11,742 nucleotides of DNA from Bacteroidota bacterium (lineage in GTDB: Bacteria; Bacteroidota; Ignavibacteria; Ignavibacteriales; Ignavibacteriaceae). Of the stretch, positions 6,254 to 11,742 are shown in pieces. Position 1 is the stretch's first letter; the number at the start of each line of letters is the position of its first letter. Location: positions 1 to 11,742 of the forward strand of contig JAJYSI010000050.1 in NCBI GenBank assembly GCA_021793635.1, read 5' to 3'. The notes below the pieces were generated by a model that was given only the letters and a program-made list of their open reading frames with translations, was not told where the DNA came from and made no database searches. A program made the position numbers and the translations under genes.

Positions 6254-6610
6254 GCATTTGACATTTGCCATTAGTTAATATTCATTGGGAATACAAATCG
6301 AATGATAAAGGGAAGGGGAAAAGTGAAGAGGCAATAACTTTTTATTGTTAAAAAATCTAAAGCGCTTAGATCTCAATTCTATTTTAAATTCAACTTAATT
6401 GAAACTCACTATGTAAAACTTCAAAAACTTTAAATTTTTAAGTATTGAAATCAATAAATGTAAAAAAGATGTAAGAAAATGTCATTAGATGTATTGACTT
6501 TAATAAAAAAAATTTTAAGGTTAAGCACAGAAATAATTAAAGATTGGAAAATTCAGGGATCATCAGGAAACATATCAACAAAATGAATAAAAAAATGTAG
6601 GGTGAATATT
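6254..6610. other. 357-nt AT-rich gap with no gene
   Basis: No credible reading frame, RNA gene or strong hairpin is visible here. The stretch is dominated by A/T runs (for example 6421-6445 and 6497-6520). Around 6466-6492 the words AAAGATGT and ATGTCATT occur close together, a loose echo of the 15-bp repeat, but too degenerate to call a copy. It presumably holds the promoter of the lipoprotein gene at 6611; I could not identify -35/-10 boxes or a Bacteroidota-type TAnnTTTG box with confidence. Confidence 0.5.
6600..6605 (+). promoter_or_regulatory. Shine-Dalgarno deciding the start at 6611
   Basis: GGGTGA precedes ATG 6611 by five bases. The GTG at 6602 is in frame and lies inside this site, so it would have no ribosome binding site of its own; it should not be taken as the start. 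Confidence 0.65.
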
Positions 6611-7180
6611 ATGAAAAAAATGGGTGTTCTTGTCTGGTTATTTTGTTCAATTCTTTTAGTCCTATCCATTTCATGCAGTAAGACCCATACTTCAGGTAAT
6701 GCAATCAAAAGTGAAGCTCCTTTAAAAGTTTTTATGCCGGAAAAATTATTAACCGCAAATGATGCAGCCGAGATTTCGGGTTTTAATGTTGCTGCCGAGA
6801 GCAATTCACTTTCTAAAGATCCGCAAACCGGAATATTTTCTGAGAGGTATAAGTATGAAATTAACGAAAGCAATACTGTACACGGATTATTCCAGATAGA
6901 AGAAAACGGGTTGAAATCAGCAGAAGCAATTCAGAAGGGAAATACTGCACGGCATTCCTTTGAGACCGAAATGAATTTAAGTAAAAATGAAATAACGATG
7001 GTTAATAATCTGGGTGATCGGGCATTTACATTTAACAACAACGGTCAATTGCACCTGCTCTACAAAGATTATTACATAATTGTAGCCTTCGATGCGGACG
7101 CATACACAAATGCAAAGAATGCACAGCTCAACATAAATTTAGGACACAGGATACTTGTAAATCTAAAGGAAAAAATATAA
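6611..7180 (+). CDS. Small probable lipoprotein (189 aa)
   Basis: Residues 1-22 have two lysines, a hydrophobic core and end Leu-Ser-Ile-Ser-Cys, so Cys22 is a likely lipidation site, although Ser rather than Leu/Val sits three residues before it. The mature part (about 167 residues) is one alpha/beta domain: an Asn-Asp-Ala-Ala-Glu-Ile-Ser-Gly-Phe opening (50-58), strands around 77-83 and 91-97, a helix at about 102-122, the Asn-Leu-Gly-Asp-Arg-Ala-Phe turn (133-139), a strand pair at about 146-160 and a C-terminal helix. This order resembles small lipoproteins that share an 'Ala-Ala-Glu-x-x-Gly ... Leu-Gly-Asp-x-Ala' pattern, but I cannot name the family. The ATG is chosen over an in-frame GTG at 6602 because of the ribosome site GGGTGA. 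It lies 95 bases before the coiled-coil gene, in the same direction, and may share its transcript. Confidence 0.8.
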   Translation: MKKMGVLVWLFCSILLVLSISCSKTHTSGNAIKSEAPLKVFMPEKLLTANDAAEISGFNVAAESNSLSKDPQTGIFSERYKYEINESNTVHGLFQIEENGLKSAEAIQKGNTARHSFETEMNLSKNEITMVNNLGDRAFTFNNNGQLHLLYKDYYIIVAFDADAYTNAKNAQLNINLGHRILVNLKEKI

Positions 7181-7263
7181 GGGTGTCAAATAAATTCCGG
7201 AAGATTTAGTAGATGTAGTTCCGGTTCCAGAGAATTATAGAAAGAAATTCAAATAATTTTTAT

Positions 7264-7270
7264 AAGGTGA
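7264..7270 (+). promoter_or_regulatory. Shine-Dalgarno deciding the start at 7276
   Basis: AAGGTGA lies five bases before ATG 7276. The in-frame GTG at 7267 is part of this site and is not a plausible start. The leader GGTGAATA followed by ATG is nearly the same as that at 6601-6613. Confidence 0.7.
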
Positions 7271-7275
7271 ATAAC

Positions 7276-8262
7276 ATGAGAAAATTGTACTTAGTCATAA
7301 TCTGCATTTTAATTTCATCAATGTCATACAGCCAGAAGCAGCCGGAGGAATTTCTGGGGAGAATACCTTCACTGCCGGATGGAACATGTTCAATGAAGAG
7401 GGTGGAAAAGGAAAATTATTTAAATGAGCTAAGCAAGCTTCATGAAGAATTAAAAGATGAAATAGACCGCCGCAGACAGACGGTTGAGGATAATTATGCC
7501 GGCTCTGAAGAGCAGATGAAGCAGAACATGGCAAAAGAATACGGGTTGTCCCAATCAGATATGCAGAAGCTTGAAAAAGATGAAATGTCGGAAGAAGAAA
7601 AACAAGCCATGATAAATAAGATGGTTCAGCAGAAGACTAATTTGTCAATGGAAGAGCTTAAGAAGCTGAAGAATATGAGCAAGGAAGGACAGAAAGCATG
7701 GGCGGAAGCATATTCAACTGAGCAGATGGCGAATGCGCAGGCTGATCCGGAAGCTGCACAGAAAGAGCAGAGTAAAAATAAAGAGAGATATGAGCTTGCA
7801 AAGGAACAGAGCCAGATATTGCAAAGATTGAAAGCGTTGGGCGAAAAATACTTTCATAAAATTCAAGAGCTTGATAAAATTGACTCAGTCGCATCCATTG
7901 AGCTCGAGCAAAAGCGCAAGCCTTTGATGGAAAAGATAGGGTCGGTTGGAGATGAAACTGATATTGTTGAAGCTGTAAGAGCAATTGAAAGAGATTACTG
8001 CGGCAAGCTTACGCCGAAGTATCTTGATATAATTGCAGAAAGATACTCAGACTTGAAAAAAAGTCTGCCGGATTTTTACAGACTGGAAGAGGTTAATGCA
8101 AAATTAAATCAAATCACCACCGGCATTAAAAAAGATTTATCATCACCCGGACTTTTAGCTCTTGAAGCAGTAGATGAATATGTAACATTATTACAGTCAT
8201 GTTTTAAATATGCCAATTATACCTTTCCAGATGATTATGTAATAATCCAAACCGGGGATTGA
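7276..8262 (+). CDS. Secreted coiled-coil protein of unknown function (328 aa)
   Basis: The signal peptide is residues 1-20, ending Ser-Tyr-Ser-Gln. The mature protein is almost entirely helical and highly charged. Residues about 42-75 and 92-220 are rich in Glu, Lys, Gln and Met with heptad-like spacing (for example Leu-Asn-Glu-Leu-Ser-Lys-Leu-His-Glu-Glu-Leu), which predicts coiled coils. A C-terminal part (about 225-328) is less charged and looks globular, with Cys242 and Cys309. Low-complexity Met/Gln/Glu stretches at 79-120 are unusual. I do not recognise a family. It starts the tightly packed set of secreted genes, four bases ahead of the LRR gene, and by analogy with other periplasmic coiled-coil proteins it could be a spacer or adaptor in an envelope complex; that is inference. 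The start at 7276 is supported by AAGGTGA at 7264-7270. Confidence 0.85.
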   Translation: MRKLYLVIICILISSMSYSQKQPEEFLGRIPSLPDGTCSMKRVEKENYLNELSKLHEELKDEIDRRRQTVEDNYAGSEEQMKQNMAKEYGLSQSDMQKLEKDEMSEEEKQAMINKMVQQKTNLSMEELKKLKNMSKEGQKAWAEAYSTEQMANAQADPEAAQKEQSKNKERYELAKEQSQILQRLKALGEKYFHKIQELDKIDSVASIELEQKRKPLMEKIGSVGDETDIVEAVRAIERDYCGKLTPKYLDIIAERYSDLKKSLPDFYRLEEVNAKLNQITTGIKKDLSSPGLLALEAVDEYVTLLQSCFKYANYTFPDDYVIIQTGD

Positions 8263-8266
8263 ATTT

Positions 8267-9139
8267 ATGAAGTATTTTCTTTTATGCGGTTTATTCTTAT
8301 TTACAGCCGCCCTTGCTTACCCGCAAAAAATGGATGCAAACCAGATAAGACAAAAGATGGCGGAGATAAGGCGCAGCACAAACTGGGATAACGCTGCTGA
8401 AGCTAAGAAGGCAAACGAGCAAATCAGAGAGCTGTCAAAGCAGTTGATGATGTCCGGGAAAAAAAACAGTAATTCAAATAATGAACAGGCTAAGGAACAA
8501 TTAGAAAAGGGAGTCGAATTTAGATCAAAGCTTTTTAAGCAGATGTGGGAGACCGCCAAAAAAGGAGAGCATGCCGATATCCTGCTTGCCGAACCGGTTC
8601 GTAAAGAAATTATTGAAGAATTTAAAAATGATGAATCACCGAAGGTAGAAAGCAGCGGTTACTATGATGACATGACGATGCTTTGCATTGACATGTCGCT
8701 GAAGACGGTTCAACGCACGATTGATCAGATGGATAAATATAAATCCATTAAAACTCTTGTAATAACCGGCGGACAATTCGGAATGCCGGTTAACCTTGAC
8801 GATTTATTGTACCGCGCAAGAAATTATCCCTTAGAGCAATTATATATCATAAATTTTAAAAACTTCGTAACAGAAGTACCGAAAAGAACGGGAAGTTTTA
8901 AAAAACTAATTCTTCTTTCACTTGTAAACAACAATATAAAAAAATTGCCGGCAGATATTGGAAATCTTAATTTGTTAAAAACTCTTTATGTTGATATCAA
9001 TCCCATTACAACAGCATTGCCTGCCGCCGGAAAATTAATTCACCTTGAGAATTTGGGAATTGCTAAGACAAATATCCCGAAGGAAGAAGTTGAGAGAATT
9101 AAACAATTATTACCAAACTGTAAAATAACAACGCAATGA
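8267..9139 (+). CDS. Secreted leucine-rich-repeat protein (290 aa)
   Basis: The signal peptide is residues 1-20 (Ala-Tyr-Pro-Gln at the end). A charged helical region (21-125), rich in Lys, Gln and Asn, includes an Asn/Ser-rich stretch at 67-74. From about 135 the protein turns into leucine-rich repeats: Ile-Lys-Thr-Leu-Val-Ile (161-166), Leu-Glu-Gln-Leu-Tyr-Ile-Ile-Asn (189-196), Leu-Ile-Leu-Leu-Ser-Leu-Val-Asn-Asn-Asn-Ile (214-224), Leu-Lys-Thr-Leu-Tyr-Val-Asp (237-243) and Leu-Glu-Asn-Leu-Gly-Ile (260-265), closed by the Leu-Leu-Pro-Asn-Cys-Lys-Ile cap typical of LRR proteins. LRRs usually bind proteins, and here would act in the periplasm or on the cell surface. It sits four bases after the coiled-coil gene and overlaps the next gene by ATGA (9136-9139), so the three are almost certainly translated together. 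Confidence 0.87.
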   Translation: MKYFLLCGLFLFTAALAYPQKMDANQIRQKMAEIRRSTNWDNAAEAKKANEQIRELSKQLMMSGKKNSNSNNEQAKEQLEKGVEFRSKLFKQMWETAKKGEHADILLAEPVRKEIIEEFKNDESPKVESSGYYDDMTMLCIDMSLKTVQRTIDQMDKYKSIKTLVITGGQFGMPVNLDDLLYRARNYPLEQLYIINFKNFVTEVPKRTGSFKKLILLSLVNNNIKKLPADIGNLNLLKTLYVDINPITTALPAAGKLIHLENLGIAKTNIPKEEVERIKQLLPNCKITTQ

Positions 9140-10281
9140 AAAAATATATAGCAATTACGGTAATCTTATTTTTATCAATTATCGAAATAAGAGCGGATGT
9201 AAAACCACGGTTCTTTATTGCTACCGCCGCGGCAGGAGATTCAAGCGGAAAGTTAGCTGCATCTTATTTAGGTTACTTTGAAACTCAGGTGTTTAATTTG
9301 CTGAAGACTGCATATCCTTGTGTTGAAATTAGCAGTACATCAACTATAGTTGCCATATTAGAAGTCGAAAGAATGAAGCAGTTGCTCGGTGCAGGAGATG
9401 ATAATGTCCTAAAAAATTTAGGTGAAGCTTTTGGGTGCGACTATCTTATAAGTCTTAAAGTAAGTGTAACGAACAATAGAGCGCTTATAACCGCAATGTG
9501 CATGGATAACAGAAAAGCAAAAGCAATATCAAGGGCTATGTCGACTGTTCAGCATGGCGCAAAGGCGCTTGATGAAGTAGACAAAGTAGCGAAACAATTA
9601 ATTGACGGATTAAAGAAATATGAAATCTGCCCTTTTACCGGACCGGTGAAATTGCATGTAGTCAGCACAACAAAAGATAAGCAAACGGAAGAATATCCTG
9701 TTTACTGTAATCATAGGGACGGCACTTATAAAAAGGAAATAACAATCGACAACTCTGCCGACGCTGAATGGAATTTATTTAAGCAGAAGAAATATACAAC
9801 CTATGGAAGTGTTAAGTTTAAGCTTTATGAAGAAACGATACTGGAAGAGCAAAATGACTGCTACAAATGCTCATCTGGGCGGGAAGGCGGAAGAACATAT
9901 TACAAGAAAACAATAAGCAGTGCAGACGTCCAGGGATTATCCAAGGATAGTGAACAGTATGGTATTAAAGTGGATGATGCAAGGATTGAAATTACCTTTA
10001 CGGACAACGATACATATACAATCTTAATCAAAGCTGCATCCAAGCAGGGGGATAAAAAAGAAAATATTGAGAAGCACGCTGAAGGGACTTGTGATAATGT
10101 AAAACCCGGAAATAATTTCGTTAATGTTAAGGCTGATGTTCCGTTATTTCAGTTGTTAGGTCCTTTTAAAGGGAATGCGCAGGATAAAGTGCTGGCGCAA
10201 AAAAGCCGAATTAAAAAAGTTGATCCTAATACCAAAGAAGAAACTACAATTGAATATGAATTCAATTTAACAAAAGATTAA
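9136..10281 (+). CDS. Secreted protein with CsgG/LpoB-like N-terminal domain (381 aa)
   Basis: The signal peptide is residues 1-20. Residues about 24-160 follow the pattern of the CsgG/LpoB/TolB-N-like fold: a first strand, a long helix (about 40-60), Cys-Val-Glu-Ile-Ser (62-66), then Ala-Ile-Leu-Glu-Val-Glu-Arg (73-79), Asn-Leu-Gly-Glu-Ala-Phe-Gly-Cys-Asp-Tyr-Leu-Ile (94-105), a strand, and a closing helix at about 142-159. Such domains occur in periplasmic or outer-membrane accessory proteins. I recognise this from pattern alone and do not claim a curli or peptidoglycan role. The second half (about 162-381) is beta-rich and unassigned; it carries Cys165, Cys191, a Cys-Tyr-Lys-Cys pair (242-245) and Cys319, which could form disulfides or bind a metal. 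No lipobox is seen, unlike true CsgG. The start overlaps the previous stop as ATGA. Confidence 0.8.
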   Translation: MKKYIAITVILFLSIIEIRADVKPRFFIATAAAGDSSGKLAASYLGYFETQVFNLLKTAYPCVEISSTSTIVAILEVERMKQLLGAGDDNVLKNLGEAFGCDYLISLKVSVTNNRALITAMCMDNRKAKAISRAMSTVQHGAKALDEVDKVAKQLIDGLKKYEICPFTGPVKLHVVSTTKDKQTEEYPVYCNHRDGTYKKEITIDNSADAEWNLFKQKKYTTYGSVKFKLYEETILEEQNDCYKCSSGREGGRTYYKKTISSADVQGLSKDSEQYGIKVDDARIEITFTDNDTYTILIKAASKQGDKKENIEKHAEGTCDNVKPGNNFVNVKADVPLFQLLGPFKGNAQDKVLAQKSRIKKVDPNTKEETTIEYEFNLTKD

Positions 10282-10313
10282 AGCTTGACATATAATTATT
10301 ACAAGCGCTTTTT
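10280..10313 (+). terminator. Weak hairpin with T-run after the CsgG-like gene
   Basis: AAAGCTTG (10280-10287) pairs with CAAGCGCTTT (10302-10311) with a two-base GC bulge and a 14-base AT-rich loop; five T residues end at 10313. The stem is short and interrupted, so it could at most attenuate transcription into the OmpA gene 60 bases on. Confidence 0.3.
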
Positions 10314-10371
10314 AAAAATGAAAAAGGTTAAAACTAATTAACATCAAATAAATACAAACAGGAGTAGATAC

Positions 10372-11217
10372 ATGAAAAAAACATTTATTGCATTAGGGGC
10401 ATTTATTATAATGTCATGCGTTTCATTGGCTCAAAATGATGCCGAAGGATGTAAAGACCATCCACTGTTTACAAGGTTAAGCAACTTTTATATTACAGCG
10501 TGTTCTGAAAATTATAACGAGCTTGAGCTTCGCATAAATAGTGAAAAGACCGAGAAGAAAGAAGGGAATCTTTTTTCAATAACTTATTACTATGATTTTG
10601 ATAAAGGAGAAAAAGCAAGAAGTCCGTTGCAGATTATAAAGAATTACGAGAATGCAGTTGTTAATAACGGCGGATCTATGCTTTATAGGAATGTAAATCC
10701 GCAGGATGCAGATATTGAGGCAACGTTCCATCTTTCAACAAAGGAAAAAGATTACTGGGTAAAGGTAGGCAGCTTTGGAGGTACAGCAACTTCGGTTGAA
10801 CACTTTACACTTTACATTTTGGAAATGGAACCGATGAAGCAGGAAGTGCAAGCAAGCGAAATGATGAAGGCATTAAACAAAGACGGATTTATTGCATTGT
10901 ACATTAATTTTGAAACCGGAAAATCAGATATAAAGCCGGAGTCAAAGGAAATTGTAAACCAGATAGCTGAAATGCTGAAAGCGAATAAAGATTTGAAGAT
11001 CAGCATTGAAGGGCATACCGATAATGTCGGCAATGATAAATCCAATCAAAAGCTTTCCGAGGATAGAGCTAAATCAGTTATGAATGCGCTTGTTGTGTTG
11101 GGAATTGATAAGACGCGGTTAAAATCAAAAGGATGGGGCGCATCAAAACCAATTGCAGATAACAGAACAGAAGAGGGAAGAGCTAAAAACAGAAGAGTTG
11201 AAATTGTGAAGATGTAG
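10372..11217 (+). CDS. OmpA-family peptidoglycan-binding envelope protein (281 aa)
   Basis: The signal peptide is residues 1-20 (Ser-Leu-Ala before Gln). The N-terminal domain (about 26-155) opens Gly-Cys-Lys-Asp-His-Pro-Leu-Phe-Thr-Arg and includes a second cysteine, C44, which could pair with C27. It is not an eight-stranded OmpA barrel, since alternating membrane strands are not evident, but a soluble alpha/beta module I have seen in front of OmpA domains. Residues about 172-281 are the OmpA C-terminal domain: Tyr-Ile-Asn-Phe-Glu-Thr-Gly-Lys, Gly-His-Thr-Asp-Asn (214-218), Leu-Ser-Glu-Asp-Arg-Ala (228-233) and Asn-Arg-Arg-Val-Glu-Ile. Asp217 and Arg232, 15 residues apart, match the pair that holds diaminopimelate in characterised OmpA domains, so it should tether to peptidoglycan. 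AGGAG at 10361-10365 supports the start. It follows the CsgG-like gene by 90 bases and is closed by a strong terminator. Confidence 0.92.
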   Translation: MKKTFIALGAFIIMSCVSLAQNDAEGCKDHPLFTRLSNFYITACSENYNELELRINSEKTEKKEGNLFSITYYYDFDKGEKARSPLQIIKNYENAVVNNGGSMLYRNVNPQDADIEATFHLSTKEKDYWVKVGSFGGTATSVEHFTLYILEMEPMKQEVQASEMMKALNKDGFIALYINFETGKSDIKPESKEIVNQIAEMLKANKDLKISIEGHTDNVGNDKSNQKLSEDRAKSVMNALVVLGIDKTRLKSKGWGASKPIADNRTEEGRAKNRRVEIVKM

Positions 11218-11229
11218 GTTTTATAATAT

Positions 11230-11275
11230 AACTGTCTGCGGATTTTATAAATGAAAACCTGCAGACAGTTTTTTA
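11230..11275 (+). terminator. Intrinsic terminator after the OmpA gene
   Basis: AACTGTCTGC (11230-11239) pairs perfectly with GCAGACAGTT (11261-11270), extended by GG/CC with a one-base bulge, and a run of T residues continues through 11274. It lies 13 bases after the OmpA stop codon. It is also just downstream of the convergent gene's stop at 11280, so the hairpin may serve both directions, although the T-run on the - strand side is poor. Confidence 0.85.
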
Positions 11276-11279
11276 TTTT

Positions 11280-11742
11280 CTAAGGAACCAGAGAACTGTT
11301 GATATCGCCGGCGGCAATTCCTTTAAAATCATCTGTTACATTTTGAGTTGAAATATTTAATTGATTGTTGCCGGAGAATATCCAATCAGGAATACCAAAA
11401 GATTTTATTTTATTGATAAACCTGTTGCAGATCATTAATGCATCGGTGCTGTTGACCAGTCCGTTATTATTTACATCTGCAGCTTTTAGCTGAAGCGAAT
11501 CTAAAGAGATCTGACCGATAAAATGTTTAGCCGCAACAAGAGCATCAGTAGAATTAACGCCTCCCCAACAGTCATATTTAGATAAGCTGATTGTATAGGT
11601 GCCTGGAGCGATATTGCCAAAGCTGTAAAGACCGGTATTATTCGTTACGGTAGAATCGGAAACGCCGGATGAACTTAAAATAACTTTTACATTTGGGATA
11701 GGAGTGCTCTGGCTGTTATCATAATAGACATGTCCGGAAACA
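11280..11742 (-). CDS. Dockerin-type C-terminus of a surface protein (partial, 153 codons visible)
   Basis: An open frame enters from the right edge and ends at TAG (complement of 11280-11282). Numbering from the edge, residues 1-54 form a carboxypeptidase-regulatory-like beta-sandwich (Val-Ser-Gly-His-Val-Tyr-Tyr-Asp, Pro-Ile-Pro-Asn-Val-Lys-Val, Gly-Leu-Tyr-Ser-Phe, Pro-Gly-Thr-Tyr-Thr-Ile). Residues about 56-110 are a dockerin-like pair: Trp-Gly-Gly-Val-Asn-Ser-Thr-Asp-Ala-Leu (59-68) and Asp-Val-Asn-Asn-Asn-Gly-Leu-Val-Asn-Ser-Thr-Asp-Ala-Leu (89-102), each followed by a helix. The second loop keeps the Asp/Asn spacing of a calcium site; the first is shortened. The tail includes Asp-Trp-Ile-Phe and Gly-Asp-Ile-Asn-Ser-Ser. 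Such ends are found on large secreted proteins of this bacterial group and may dock to cohesin-like partners. The N-terminus and main domain lie outside the window. Confidence 0.85.
   Translation of the reverse strand, partial: VSGHVYYDNSQSTPIPNVKVILSSSGVSDSTVTNNTGLYSFGNIAPGTYTISLSKYDCWGGVNSTDALVAAKHFIGQISLDSLQLKAADVNNNGLVNSTDALMICNRFINKIKSFGIPDWIFSGNNQLNISTQNVTDDFKGIAAGDINSSLVP

Noticed and set aside
6252..6274. GGCA/TGCC inverted repeat after the pectinesterase gene as a terminator
   Set aside because: The stem is only four base pairs and no T-run follows.
6602..6610. GTG start for the lipoprotein
   Set aside because: The GTG is within the Shine-Dalgarno GGGTGA of the ATG at 6611. The same applies to GTG 7267 before ATG 7276.
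10285..10290. TTGACA as a -35 box for the OmpA gene
   Set aside because: No matching -10 box at the right distance; the region downstream is CTTTTT. It overlaps a weak hairpin instead.

Overview
The window is AT-rich DNA that looks like a free-living, Gram-negative member of the Bacteroidota/Chlorobiota/Ignavibacteria group. Evidence: several signal peptides ending in the 'SQ/AQ' style of that group, TonB C-terminal-domain proteins, an OmpA-type peptidoglycan-binding protein, a secreted pectinesterase-fold protein with Ig-like modules, and a dockerin-bearing surface protein with 'WGGVNSTDAL'-type repeats. Clear Shine-Dalgarno sequences before several genes fit the Ignavibacteria side better than classical Bacteroidia. 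This placement is inference. I saw no rRNA, tRNA, transposase or CRISPR array.

Layout. Positions 1-170 are a leader with copies of a 15-bp quasi-palindrome. It is followed by an unrecognised acidic, aromatic-rich cytoplasmic protein (171-1331). A structured gap (1332-1536: two more quasi-palindrome copies and an imperfect stem-loop) precedes two tandem paralogous secreted proteins, each with two TonB_C-like domains (1537-2301 and 2352-3134). Next come a TPR protein resembling the ST7 family (3362-4330), then a composite repeat hairpin directly abutting a secreted Big_5/pectinesterase-like/Ig protein (4451-6253). A 357-nt AT-rich gap follows.

The second half is a run of envelope genes on the + strand: a small probable lipoprotein (6611-7180), a secreted coiled-coil protein (7276-8262), a secreted leucine-rich-repeat protein (8267-9139), a secreted protein with a CsgG/LpoB-like N-terminal half (9136-10281), and an OmpA-family protein (10372-11217). 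The gaps of 4 nt and the ATGA overlap show that the coiled-coil, LRR and CsgG-like genes are one transcription unit. The OmpA gene may be its last member, ending at a strong hairpin terminator (11230-11275). A convergent - strand gene enters from the right edge and encodes a dockerin-type C-terminus.

Most notable are (i) the recurring AAAGATGTCATCTTT element, present four times upstream of three different genes, whose composite form also encodes a short peptide starting MSSLGKDDIF and, in one case, overlaps the next start codon as ATGA; (ii) the coiled-coil/LRR/CsgG-like/OmpA gene set, a possible uncharacterised envelope assembly; (iii) the mosaic divergence of the TonB_C paralogues; and (iv) an altered pectinesterase active site.
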